From UBA7446 sp964014735 (GTDB taxonomy: Bacteria; Bacteroidota; Bacteroidia; Flavobacteriales; Flavobacteriaceae), in the NCBI GenBank assembly GCA_964014735.1, contig CAXHBH010000025.1, positions 1 through 21,307 on the forward strand: a stretch of 21,307 nt of DNA, in the 5' to 3' direction. This document shows, piece by piece, positions 7,846 to 15,156 of the stretch. Below the pieces are notes generated by a model, which was not told the origin of the DNA, searched no databases, and saw only the letters and a program-made list of their open reading frames with translations. Positions within the stretch are counted from its first letter, which is position 1. Every line of letters starts with the position of its first letter. The position numbers and the translations under genes were made by a program.

Positions 7846-8892
7846 TTATATGACATTGAGAAGTGTTTCGGCCTTGCGCTGGCTTTCTTCCCACTCAGAT
7901 GCAATGTTGCTTTCTGCCGTTATGCCACCACCAACATATATTGTAAGTTGTGTTTTTTCTATTATTGCACAACGCAAGTTGACATATATATTTGCGGCTC
8001 CTTTAATTATAGGACCTAAAAACCCTGCATAATAATTGCGTTGATGTGTCTCAAAGGTATTAATAAACTCCAGGCTTTTATTGACCGGTACACCAGAAAC
8101 AGCTGGAGTGGGGTGTAGCAATTGAACGAGATCTAACAGCGAAGCTTCATTGATATCAAATTCAAAATCAGCGCAAAGGTGTAACAGATTTCCAGCCCTC
8201 TTGGTATAGGCAGCAGATGGGTTGATATTGTCTTTTGGGTATAAAACATTTAGTTGCCGCTTAATAAAATCTGTGACCATTTGTTGTTCTTCAATTTCCT
8301 TGGAAGACCATTTTGGAGGATTGTTTTCATTATACGTTAATGTTCCAGCTAACGCCATGGTTTTACATTTTTCGGCTTCTAAATTTAGTAATGTTTCGGG
8401 AGTTGCGCCCATCCATGTGCCAGTTTGTGGATGTGACCAATAATATACCATAGCATTGGGATATGCATCAACTAGCCGAATAAATGATTCCGCTATATTT
8501 TGTTTGAACTCTTGCTTGTGGAGCCTTGACACGACTACTTTTTTAATTTCTCCCTCCCTTATTTTGTCTATCGCATTTGATACTAAGTTATTGTAGTATG
8601 TTTTTTGAGCAGATGTATTTGTTGCAGCTTGTGTATTATCTCTAGCTTTTGGGGTAGGGATTTCAACTTGAAAGACCCTGTGATTGGGTATGTACGAAAA
8701 TCGGTTTGTACGATTAAATGGGGCAAACACAAAGCCTTCTTCCGTTAGTGTTGAGGTTCTGTAATGAGTGTTATTATTCTGCTGTATAATTTGAAGTGTT
8801 TCGGCATTGGGTAAACGATATAGCACGAAAGGACGTTTTACATCATTTAATTTTTTCGCAAAAAGGTCGTAAAAGTTGTTTTCGATTTTCAT
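7846..8892 (-). CDS. menF: Isochorismate synthase (MenF/EntC family)
   Basis: A 348-residue chorismate-using enzyme that makes isochorismate, the entry point of the pathway. Family marks are Lys118 before VVVSR (the lysine that activates water in isochorismate synthases), ALAGT at residues 180-184, the acidic KEIEEQQMV stretch, HPTPAVSG at 260-267, and YVGGGITAESN near 319-329 with a following EWEESQRKAE. The family also contains salicylate and siderophore-type enzymes. The adjoining menD makes the menaquinone role the natural one. An open frame begins earlier at a GTG (8916-8914), but a promoter box lies inside that extension, so the ATG at 8892-8890 is the likely start. It is the first gene of the leftward men operon. 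Confidence 0.93.
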   Translation of the reverse strand: MKIENNFYDLFAKKLNDVKRPFVLYRLPNAETLQIIQQNNNTHYRTSTLTEEGFVFAPFNRTNRFSYIPNHRVFQVEIPTPKARDNTQAATNTSAQKTYYNNLVSNAIDKIREGEIKKVVVSRLHKQEFKQNIAESFIRLVDAYPNAMVYYWSHPQTGTWMGATPETLLNLEAEKCKTMALAGTLTYNENNPPKWSSKEIEEQQMVTDFIKRQLNVLYPKDNINPSAAYTKRAGNLLHLCADFEFDINEASLLDLVQLLHPTPAVSGVPVNKSLEFINTFETHQRNYYAGFLGPIIKGAANIYVNLRCAIIEKTQLTIYVGGGITAESNIASEWEESQRKAETLLNVI

Positions 8893-8903
8893 TTTATCAA
8901 ACG

Positions 8904-8911
8904 CAAAATTA
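8904..8911 (-). promoter_or_regulatory. -7 promoter box upstream of menF
   Basis: Minus-strand TAATTTTG (8911-8904) followed by C fits the Bacteroidota -7 consensus TAnnTTTG. It ends 11 bases before the menF ATG, which implies a very short untranslated leader. At the expected -33 distance I see no good TTTG, so the upstream element is weak. The box helps decide the menF start. Confidence 0.6.
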
Positions 8912-8987
8912 CACACAGTAAATAGAATTCTAGTACTTAAGTCTAAACATTCTGTTTTTTTTATTCTAACATTCCTCCTTTTGAATC

Positions 8988-9014
8988 GCTGTTTAAAGAA
9001 GAAATAAAAACAGC
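8988..9014. repeat. 7-base inverted repeat in the divergent menF/rpsL region
   Basis: GCTGTTT (8988-8994) and AAACAGC (9008-9014) are perfect inverted copies, separated by 13 mostly A-rich bases. The repeat sits just upstream of the rpsL -33 element (9025) and about 100 bases upstream of the menF start. It could be an operator or chance. The rest of the 200-base divergent gap, apart from the two promoters and the rpsL leader, shows nothing else I can name. Confidence 0.4.
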
Positions 9015-9024
9015 TAAAAATTTA

Positions 9025-9055
9025 TTTGAAAGCGACGAAAATTATACTACATTTG
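9025..9055 (+). promoter_or_regulatory. Promoter of the str-S10-spc operon (rpsL)
   Basis: TTTG (9025-9028), 19 bases, then TACATTTG (9048-9055) followed by C. Both elements and the spacing fit the Bacteroidota housekeeping sigma-factor promoter very well. Transcription would begin near 9060, giving a leader of about 30 bases before the rpsL ATG. It is the only strong promoter match I noticed for the rightward gene set. Confidence 0.85.
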
Positions 9056-9059
9056 CAGC

Positions 9060-9073
9060 CCTTTAAATAAAGG
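9060..9073 (+). other. Small hairpin at the predicted 5' end of the rpsL mRNA
   Basis: CCTTT (9060-9064) can pair with AAAGG (9069-9073) around a four-base AAAT loop, right at the predicted transcription start. Five pairs, three of them A-U, make a weak stem. It might protect the 5' end of the message, or it may mean nothing. Confidence 0.3.
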
Positions 9074-9092
9074 ATTAAAGTAAGTTTAAAGT

Positions 9093-9467
9093 ATGCCAAC
9101 CATATCGCAACTAGTTCGGAAAGGTCGTAAGGATCTTACAAAAAAGAGTAAATCCGCAGCTTTGGATTCATGTCCACAGCGAAGAGGCGTGTGTACCCGT
9201 GTGTACACCACCACACCTAAAAAACCAAATTCCGCTATGCGGAAGGTGGCAAGGGTGCGCCTGACCAATGGGAATGAGGTTAATGCCTATATCCCGGGTG
9301 AAGGACACAACCTGCAAGAGCACTCAATAGTGCTTGTTCGCGGAGGTCGTGTAAAAGATTTACCTGGTGTTCGCTACCATATTGTACGCGGAGCACTTGA
9401 TACCGCTGGTGTAGAAGGCCGCTTACAGCGTCGTTCCAAATATGGTGCTAAACGGCCAAAAAAATAG
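9093..9467 (+). CDS. rpsL: 30S ribosomal protein S12
   Basis: 124 residues, the full family length. S12 sits at the decoding centre of the small subunit and controls accuracy. The conserved TPKKPNSAMRK (residues 41-51) and RGGRVKDLPGVRYH (83-96) are intact. Lys43 and Lys88, the usual sites of streptomycin-resistance changes, are wild type, so nothing here predicts resistance. Asp89, the position methylthiolated by RimO in some bacteria, is present. It is the first gene of the rightward operon, behind a strong promoter. The start is preceded by A-rich sequence without a Shine-Dalgarno motif. Confidence 0.98.
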   Translation: MPTISQLVRKGRKDLTKKSKSAALDSCPQRRGVCTRVYTTTPKKPNSAMRKVARVRLTNGNEVNAYIPGEGHNLQEHSIVLVRGGRVKDLPGVRYHIVRGALDTAGVEGRLQRRSKYGAKRPKK

Positions 9468-9492
9468 TTTAGACCTGATATGAAAACATGAC

Positions 9493-9510
9493 GTTCAAGC
9501 TTGCTTGAAC
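9493..9510 (+). promoter_or_regulatory. Hairpin in the rpsL-rpsG leader
   Basis: GTTCAAG (9493-9499), loop CTTG, CTTGAAC (9504-9510): a perfect seven-pair stem capped by CUUG. Its closing pair is G-C, which is the stable G(CUUG)C tetraloop type. No run of U follows, so it is not an intrinsic terminator. It ends 16 bases before the rpsG start. In E. coli the rpsL-rpsG spacer holds the S7 autoregulatory site, so a control role is possible but is inference. Confidence 0.55.
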
Positions 9511-9526
9511 CACTCAAAACCATGAT

Positions 9527-10003
9527 ATGAGAAAAAGAAAGGCGAAAAAACGCCCGTTACTACCCGACCCGCGATTTAATGACCAACTGGTCACGCGTTT
9601 TGTCAACAACATGATGTGGAACGGGAAAAAATCTGTAGCATTCAAAATATTTTACGATGCCATTGATATCGTAGATTCAAAAAAACAAGACGATGAAAAA
9701 GACGCACTACAACACTGGAAAGATGCATTGTCTAACGTTATGCCCCACGTTGAGGTTCGTAGCCGTCGTGTAGGAGGTGCCACTTTCCAAATTCCAATGC
9801 AGATACGTCCAGACAGAAAAATATCAATGGCAATGAAGTGGTTGATTAGCTATGCTCGTAAACGCAATGAAAAATCTATGGCACAAAAATTAGCTGCCGA
9901 GATTCTAGCTGCTGAAAAAGAAGAAGGTGCTGCTGTTAAGAAACGCACAGACACTCACAAAATGGCAGAAGCAAATAAAGCATTTTCTCATTTTAGATTT
10001 TAA
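9527..10003 (+). CDS. rpsG: 30S ribosomal protein S7
   Basis: 158 residues. S7 is the primary assembly protein of the 30S head and contacts the E-site tRNA. The core VEVRSRRVGGATFQIP (residues 75-90) and the C-terminal THKMAEANKAFSHFRF (143-158) are typical. The ATG at 9527 begins MRKRKAKKRP, the normal N-terminus. Another ATG at 9522 is out of frame and stops after two codons, its TGA overlapping the rpsG ATG. The 59-base leader is the longest spacer in the ribosomal cluster and contains a stable hairpin. Confidence 0.98.
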   Translation: MRKRKAKKRPLLPDPRFNDQLVTRFVNNMMWNGKKSVAFKIFYDAIDIVDSKKQDDEKDALQHWKDALSNVMPHVEVRSRRVGGATFQIPMQIRPDRKISMAMKWLISYARKRNEKSMAQKLAAEILAAEKEEGAAVKKRTDTHKMAEANKAFSHFRF

Positions 10004-10024
10004 CAAACAGTATCATATTAAATT

Positions 10025-12148
10025 ATGGCAAGAGATTTAAAATATACACGTAATATTGGGATTGCAGCGCACATTGACGCTGGAAAGACCACTACCACCG
10101 AGCGTATTTTATACTATACTGGTGTTAGCCACAAAATTGGGGAGGTGCATGATGGTGCCGCTACAATGGACTGGATGGAACAAGAGCAAGAGCGTGGTAT
10201 TACCATCACTTCTGCAGCAACTACTTGTGAGTGGACATTTCCTACAGATCAAGGTAAGGCTGCTGATGGTGCCAAGCCTTATCATTTTAATATTATTGAC
10301 ACGCCTGGTCACGTTGACTTTACCGTTGAGGTAAACCGTTCTTTACGAGTATTAGATGGATTGGTGTTTTTGTTTTCTGCTGTTGATGGTGTCGAGCCTC
10401 AATCTGAAACCAACTGGCGTTTGGCTGATAATTACAAAGTGCCTCGCATGGGCTTTGTGAACAAGATGGACCGCCAAGGATCAAATTTCTTGAATGTCTG
10501 TAATCAAGTTCGAGAGATGCTAAAATCAAATGCTGTCCCTATTGTACTTCCTATTGGTGACGAAGATAACTTTAGAGGATGTGTAGACCTAGTTAAAAAT
10601 CGTGCAATAATCTGGCATGAGGAAAACATGGGTGCAACTTTTGATGTTGTAGATATTCCTGAGGAAATGAAGCAAGACGTTGAAAAATTCCGTGGTGAGC
10701 TTATCGAAGCTGTTGCAGAATATGACGACAACCTTTTGGAAAAATATTTTGAAGACCCTGATAGTATTTCTGAAGACGAAGTGCACAATGCACTACGCGC
10801 AGCTACACAAGATATGAGTATTATTCCCATGATTTGTGGTTCTGCCTTTAAAAATAAGGGTGTTCAGTTTTTGTTAGATGCCGTTTGTCGTTACCTACCT
10901 TCACCGGAAGATAAAGAGGCAATTATAGGAACTGATCCTGATACTGGAGATCAAATATCACGTAAGCCTTCTGTGAATGACCCATTTTCAGCCTTGGCCT
11001 TTAAAATTTCTACCGATCCTTTTGTTGGTCGTTTAGCATTTTTCCGTGCTTATTCAGGCCGCTTGGATGCGGGTTCTTATGTTTTGAACAACCGTTCAGG
11101 TAACAAAGAACGAATTTCTCGTATTTATCAGATGCATGCCAACAAGCAAAATTCGATCGATTACATTGAAGCTGGTGATATTGGTGCAGCTGTTGGATTT
11201 AAAGACATAAAAACAGGCGATACGCTCTCTGTTGAAAAGTCTCCTATTGTTTTGGAAAGCATGGATTTTCCCGATCCCGTAATTGGTATTGCGGTAGAGC
11301 CAAAAACTAAGGCAGATGTGGATAAATTAGGTATGGCACTAGCCAAACTTGCGGAGGAAGACCCTACTTTCCAAGTAAAAACGGACGAGGCTTCAGGCCA
11401 GACCATTATTTCTGGAATGGGTGAGCTTCATCTTGACATCATTGTTGATCGATTAAGACGCGAGTTCAAGGTTGATGTTAACCAAGGGCAACCACAGGTT
11501 GAATACAAAGAAGCCATTACAGCTACTACAGATCACCGCGAAGTGTACAAAAAACAGTCTGGTGGTCGTGGTAAGTTTGCTGATATTGTATTTACACTTG
11601 AACCTGCAGAGGAAGGTAAATCGGGTCTTGAGTTTATAAATAAGATAAAAGGAGGTAATGTTCCTAAGGAATACATTCCATCCGTAGAAAAAGGATTCAA
11701 GCAAGCCATGTCAAATGGTCCATTGGCTGGATTTGAAGTAGACGCCATCAAAGTTACGCTTAAAGACGGATCTTTCCACCCTGTGGATTCAGATTCATTG
11801 TCCTTTGAGTTAGCTGCAAAAATTGGTTACAAAGAAGCTGCGAAGTCTGCTGGCGCCGTTATTATGGAGCCCATTATGAAATTGGAGGTACTAACTCCAG
11901 AAGAAAATATGGGTGATATTGTAGGTGATCTTAACCGTCGTCGTGGACAAGTAAACAGCATGGACGACCGCGCAGGCTCTAAGGTTGTTAAAGCCAATGT
12001 ACCCCTTTCAGAAATGTTTGGTTATGTAACCTCGTTACGAACACTTTCATCTGGGCGTGCAACCTCTACAATGGAGTTTTCACATTATGAACAAACACCA
12101 CAAAATATTTCATCTGAAGTAATTGCGGCAGCAACAGGTCAGAGCTAA
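10025..12148 (+). CDS. fusA: Translation elongation factor G
   Basis: 707 residues. EF-G drives GTP-dependent translocation of tRNA and mRNA, and ribosome recycling together with RRF. GTPase motifs are AHIDAGKT (15-22), RGITI (57-61), DTPGH (92-96), NKMD (146-149) and SAF (273-275). Domain II lies near 320-410, and domain III includes the SGMGELHLDI stretch near 463-472. Domain IV starts near 490 with the QSGGRGKF region at 511-518. Its place in the str operon marks it as the canonical EF-G and not an accessory paralogue. The spacing is 21 bases from rpsG and 11 to rpsJ. Confidence 0.98.
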   Translation: MARDLKYTRNIGIAAHIDAGKTTTTERILYYTGVSHKIGEVHDGAATMDWMEQEQERGITITSAATTCEWTFPTDQGKAADGAKPYHFNIIDTPGHVDFTVEVNRSLRVLDGLVFLFSAVDGVEPQSETNWRLADNYKVPRMGFVNKMDRQGSNFLNVCNQVREMLKSNAVPIVLPIGDEDNFRGCVDLVKNRAIIWHEENMGATFDVVDIPEEMKQDVEKFRGELIEAVAEYDDNLLEKYFEDPDSISEDEVHNALRAATQDMSIIPMICGSAFKNKGVQFLLDAVCRYLPSPEDKEAIIGTDPDTGDQISRKPSVNDPFSALAFKISTDPFVGRLAFFRAYSGRLDAGSYVLNNRSGNKERISRIYQMHANKQNSIDYIEAGDIGAAVGFKDIKTGDTLSVEKSPIVLESMDFPDPVIGIAVEPKTKADVDKLGMALAKLAEEDPTFQVKTDEASGQTIISGMGELHLDIIVDRLRREFKVDVNQGQPQVEYKEAITATTDHREVYKKQSGGRGKFADIVFTLEPAEEGKSGLEFINKIKGGNVPKEYIPSVEKGFKQAMSNGPLAGFEVDAIKVTLKDGSFHPVDSDSLSFELAAKIGYKEAAKSAGAVIMEPIMKLEVLTPEENMGDIVGDLNRRRGQVNSMDDRAGSKVVKANVPLSEMFGYVTSLRTLSSGRATSTMEFSHYEQTPQNISSEVIAAATGQS

Positions 12149-12159
12149 AAATATAAACG

Positions 12160-12465
12160 ATGAGTCAAAAAATTAGAATTAAACTTAAATCGTACGACCA
12201 CAACTTGGTAGATCGCTCTGCTGAGAAGATCGTCAAAACAGTTAAGTCTACGGGAGCGGTAGTAACAGGTCCTATTCCGTTACCTACTCACAAAAAACTT
12301 TTCACCGTTTTACGTTCGCCTCACGTAAACAAAAAATCACGTGAACAATTCCAATTGAGCTCTTATAAGCGCTTATTGGATATTTACAGCTCATCATCAA
12401 AGACCATAGACGCCTTGATGAAACTTGAGTTACCTAGTGGCGTTGAAGTAGAAATTAAAGTATAA
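12160..12465 (+). CDS. rpsJ: 30S ribosomal protein S10 (NusE)
   Basis: 101 residues, typical length. S10 belongs to the 30S head and, as NusE, also joins transcription antitermination complexes with NusB and NusG. It begins MSQKIRIKLKSYDHNLVD and contains the conserved GPIPLPT and SPHVNKKSREQF stretches. It directly follows fusA with no tuf gene between, so the str and S10 operons are fused. A weak four-pair hairpin (CCCT/AGGG) lies in the 29-base gap to rplC. Confidence 0.98.
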   Translation: MSQKIRIKLKSYDHNLVDRSAEKIVKTVKSTGAVVTGPIPLPTHKKLFTVLRSPHVNKKSREQFQLSSYKRLLDIYSSSSKTIDALMKLELPSGVEVEIKV

Positions 12466-12494
12466 CACCCTTTTAGGGAGTAAAAATTCAGATT

Positions 12495-13112
12495 ATGTCT
12501 GGTTTGATAGGAAGAAAAATTGGTATGACAAGCATCTTTGACGAGAATGGGAAAAACCTCCCATGTACTGTTATTGAGGCAGGTCCATGTGTTGTTACGC
12601 AAGTGAGATCTAAAGATGTTGATGGTTATGATGCCTTACAACTTGGGTTTGATGAAAGGCTTAACCGCAAGGTTACTAAAGCTGCCAGTGGACACTTTAA
12701 AAAAGCAAGTACAACACCTAAGCGTAAGCTTGTTGAGTTCCAAGGCTTTGATGGAGAACATAAACTTGGTGATACTATTACTGTCGACCACTTTGTTGCT
12801 GGTGAATTTGTTGACATTACGGGAACATCCAAAGGAAAAGGATTTCAAGGGGTTGTAAAACGTCACGGTTTTGCCGGTGTTGGTCAAGCCACACACGGTC
12901 AGCACAACCGTTTAAGAGCTCCTGGTTCTATTGGTGCAGCTTCATATCCAGCTCGTGTATTCAAAGGAATGCGTATGGCAGGCCAAATGGGGAACGAAAA
13001 GGTTACAGTTCAAAACCTTAAAGTATTGCAAGTAGTTCCCGATAAAAATTTATTGGTTGTCAAAGGCTGTGTACCTGGTCACAAGAATGCGTTTATCTTA
13101 ATTCGTAAGTAA
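12495..13112 (+). CDS. rplC: 50S ribosomal protein L3
   Basis: 205 residues. L3 is an early 23S rRNA binder that reaches toward the peptidyl transferase centre. The start MSGLIGRKIGMTSIF and the loop region with GSIGAASYPARVFKGMRMAGQMG (residues 144-166) are characteristic. At the position of the PrmB-methylated glutamine of E. coli (Gln150 in GQNQ) this protein has Ala-Ala-Ser, so that modification cannot occur here. The stop codon shares one base with the rplD ATG (TAATG), indicating coupling. Confidence 0.97.
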   Translation: MSGLIGRKIGMTSIFDENGKNLPCTVIEAGPCVVTQVRSKDVDGYDALQLGFDERLNRKVTKAASGHFKKASTTPKRKLVEFQGFDGEHKLGDTITVDHFVAGEFVDITGTSKGKGFQGVVKRHGFAGVGQATHGQHNRLRAPGSIGAASYPARVFKGMRMAGQMGNEKVTVQNLKVLQVVPDKNLLVVKGCVPGHKNAFILIRK

Positions 13113-13741
13113 TGAAAGTAGCAGTAGTTGATATTAACGGAAAAGAAACAGGTCGTACTGTTGCACTAGACAAGGCTATTTTTGGTGTTGAGCCAAACGA
13201 GCACGCTTTGTATTTAGATGTAAAACAATACTTAGCTCACCAACGTCAAGGAACGCATAGAGCCAAGGAGCGCGCAGAGATTGTTGGAAGCACGCGCAAG
13301 ATCAAGAAACAAAAAGGTACAGGTACTGCTCGTGCGGGCAGCATCAAAAACCCTTTATTTCGTGGTGGTGGACGTGTATTTGGACCAAGAGTTCGTACTT
13401 ACAACCAGAAAGTGAATAAAAACGTAAAGCGTTTGGCTCGTAAATCTGCTTTAAGCCTTAAGGTACAACAAAAAAATATTACGGTTGTTGAAGACTTTCA
13501 GTTAGATGCACCAAAAACAAAATCGTTTCAAGCCGCACTTAGTGCACTTGGTATTGCAGATAAAAAATCACTATGGGTATTGGGTGAAACCAATAAAAAC
13601 GTGTTTTTATCTGGCCGTAACCTGACCAAAACGGAGGTGCTTACAAACAATGGGTTGAATACATATAAAATAATGAATGCCCAGCATTTGGTTCTTGCAG
13701 AAAGTGCCGTTGCTGCCATTGAAGCTAATCTGAGTAAATAA
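13112..13741 (+). CDS. rplD: 50S ribosomal protein L4
   Basis: 209 residues. L4 lines the nascent-peptide tunnel with L22. The extended tunnel loop (about 60-100) shows IKKQKGTGTARAGSIKNPLFRGGG, close to other bacteria, with no insertion or deletion of the kind linked to macrolide resistance. In E. coli, L4 also represses its own operon through the S10 leader. I see no comparable large leader here, since S10 is not the first gene of the transcript. Confidence 0.97.
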   Translation: MKVAVVDINGKETGRTVALDKAIFGVEPNEHALYLDVKQYLAHQRQGTHRAKERAEIVGSTRKIKKQKGTGTARAGSIKNPLFRGGGRVFGPRVRTYNQKVNKNVKRLARKSALSLKVQQKNITVVEDFQLDAPKTKSFQAALSALGIADKKSLWVLGETNKNVFLSGRNLTKTEVLTNNGLNTYKIMNAQHLVLAESAVAAIEANLSK

Positions 13742-13747
13742 CAAAAA

Positions 13748-14038
13748 ATGCGTATTTTACTAAAACCTGTTATTACCGAAAAGGCAACTCGCGAAAGTGA
13801 GTTAAGAAACCGTTATACTTTTTTGGTTGATCCAAAAGCCAACAAGGTTGAAATAAAAAAAGCAGTTGAGGCAACTTATGGTGTTACCGTCGAAAAAGTG
13901 CGCACACTTAATTACGGTCCTGAAAGACGCTCAAGATATACTAAAAATGGTATACAGCATTCAAAAACCAACGCTACCAAACGTGCAATTGTTGAAGTAG
14001 CAGAGGGTGAAAATATTGATTTTTATAGTAATTTATAA
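13748..14038 (+). CDS. rplW: 50S ribosomal protein L23
   Basis: 96 residues, typical length. L23 sits at the tunnel exit and is the docking site for signal recognition particle and trigger factor. It begins MRILLKPVITEKATRESE and carries the conserved NKVEIKKAVEATYGVTVEKVRTLN core. It lies six bases after rplD and eight before rplB. Confidence 0.97.
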   Translation: MRILLKPVITEKATRESELRNRYTFLVDPKANKVEIKKAVEATYGVTVEKVRTLNYGPERRSRYTKNGIQHSKTNATKRAIVEVAEGENIDFYSNL

Positions 14039-14046
14039 AATAGGAT

Positions 14047-14871
14047 ATGTCAGTTAGAAAACTAAAACCTATAACACCTGGACAGCGGGGTAGAGTGGTA
14101 AATGGAAACGATGCCATAACCACTGACAAGCCGGAGAAAAGCTTGCTTGCTCCGAAAAAACGTTCAGGCGGTCGTAACAATAGTGGACGCATGACGTCAC
14201 GCTATATTGGTGGTGGACACAAAAAACGCTACCGCATAATCGATTTTAAGCGTGATCGTTTCGATGTACCTGCGGAGGTAAAATCCATTGAATATGATCC
14301 AAACCGAACTGCATTTATTGCCTTGATTAAGTTCGAGGACGGTGAGAAGCGATATATCATTGCTCAAAGCGGTATTAAAGTTGGCCAAAAGGTGGTTTCT
14401 GCAGTAAAGGCGCAACCCGAAATTGGTAATGCTATGCCGTTGGAAAATATTCCATTAGGTACAATCATTTCTTGTATTGAGCTTCGTCCCGGTCAAGGTG
14501 CAACTATTGCTCGCAGTGCTGGTGCATTTGCACAATTAATGGCACGCGATGGTAAGTTTGCAACAATCAAATTACCTTCTGGTGAAACACGTATGATACT
14601 AACTACATGTATGGCTACTATTGGTACGGTTTCCAATTCAGATCATCAATTGGTTGTTTCTGGAAAGGCGGGTCGTAGCCGTTGGTTAGGACGTCGTCCA
14701 AGAACACGCCCTGTGGTTATGAACCCTGTAGATCACCCCATGGGTGGTGGCGAAGGGCGCGCTTCTGGTGGTCACCCACGCTCACGCAATGGTATTCCTG
14801 CCAAAGGATACAGGACGCGTAATAAGAATAAGGCGTCAAATAAGTATATAATTGAACGTAGAAAAAAATAA
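14047..14871 (+). CDS. rplB: 50S ribosomal protein L2
   Basis: 274 residues, full length. L2 is needed for subunit joining and lies near the peptidyl transferase centre. The highly conserved NPVDHPMGGGEGR at 226-238 includes His230, matching the functionally important His229 of E. coli. Further marks are GGGHKKRYRIIDFKR (55-69) and the basic C-terminal tail. Three bases separate it from rpsS. Confidence 0.98.
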   Translation: MSVRKLKPITPGQRGRVVNGNDAITTDKPEKSLLAPKKRSGGRNNSGRMTSRYIGGGHKKRYRIIDFKRDRFDVPAEVKSIEYDPNRTAFIALIKFEDGEKRYIIAQSGIKVGQKVVSAVKAQPEIGNAMPLENIPLGTIISCIELRPGQGATIARSAGAFAQLMARDGKFATIKLPSGETRMILTTCMATIGTVSNSDHQLVVSGKAGRSRWLGRRPRTRPVVMNPVDHPMGGGEGRASGGHPRSRNGIPAKGYRTRNKNKASNKYIIERRKK

Positions 14872-14874
14872 ACT

Positions 14875-15153
14875 ATGGCTCGATCACTAAAAAAAGGACC
14901 TTACGTACATTACAGCTTGATGAAGAAAGTTCAAGCTAACGTAGATTCAGGAAAAAAATCTGTTATTAAGACTTGGTCTCGTGCCTCCATGATTATTCCA
15001 GATTTCGTTGGACAAACCATTGCTGTTCATAACGGTCGACAGTTTGTTCCTGTATATGTTACCGAAAATATGGTAGGACATAAGCTTGGTGAGTTTTCAC
15101 CCACTCGTTCATTTCGAGGTCACGCTGGTGCTAAAAACAAGGGAAAAAAATAA
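14875..15153 (+). CDS. rpsS: 30S ribosomal protein S19
   Basis: 92 residues, typical. S19 pairs with S13 in the 30S head. The N-terminal MARSLKKGPYV and the C-terminal GHKLGEFSPTRSFRGHAG are diagnostic. It is separated from rplV by three bases. Confidence 0.98.
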   Translation: MARSLKKGPYVHYSLMKKVQANVDSGKKSVIKTWSRASMIIPDFVGQTIAVHNGRQFVPVYVTENMVGHKLGEFSPTRSFRGHAGAKNKGKK

Positions 15154-15156
15154 GCT

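Noticed and set aside
12466..12494. Hairpin CCCT/AGGG before rplC as an attenuator
   Set aside because: Only four pairs with a three-base loop and no U-tract; too weak to claim.
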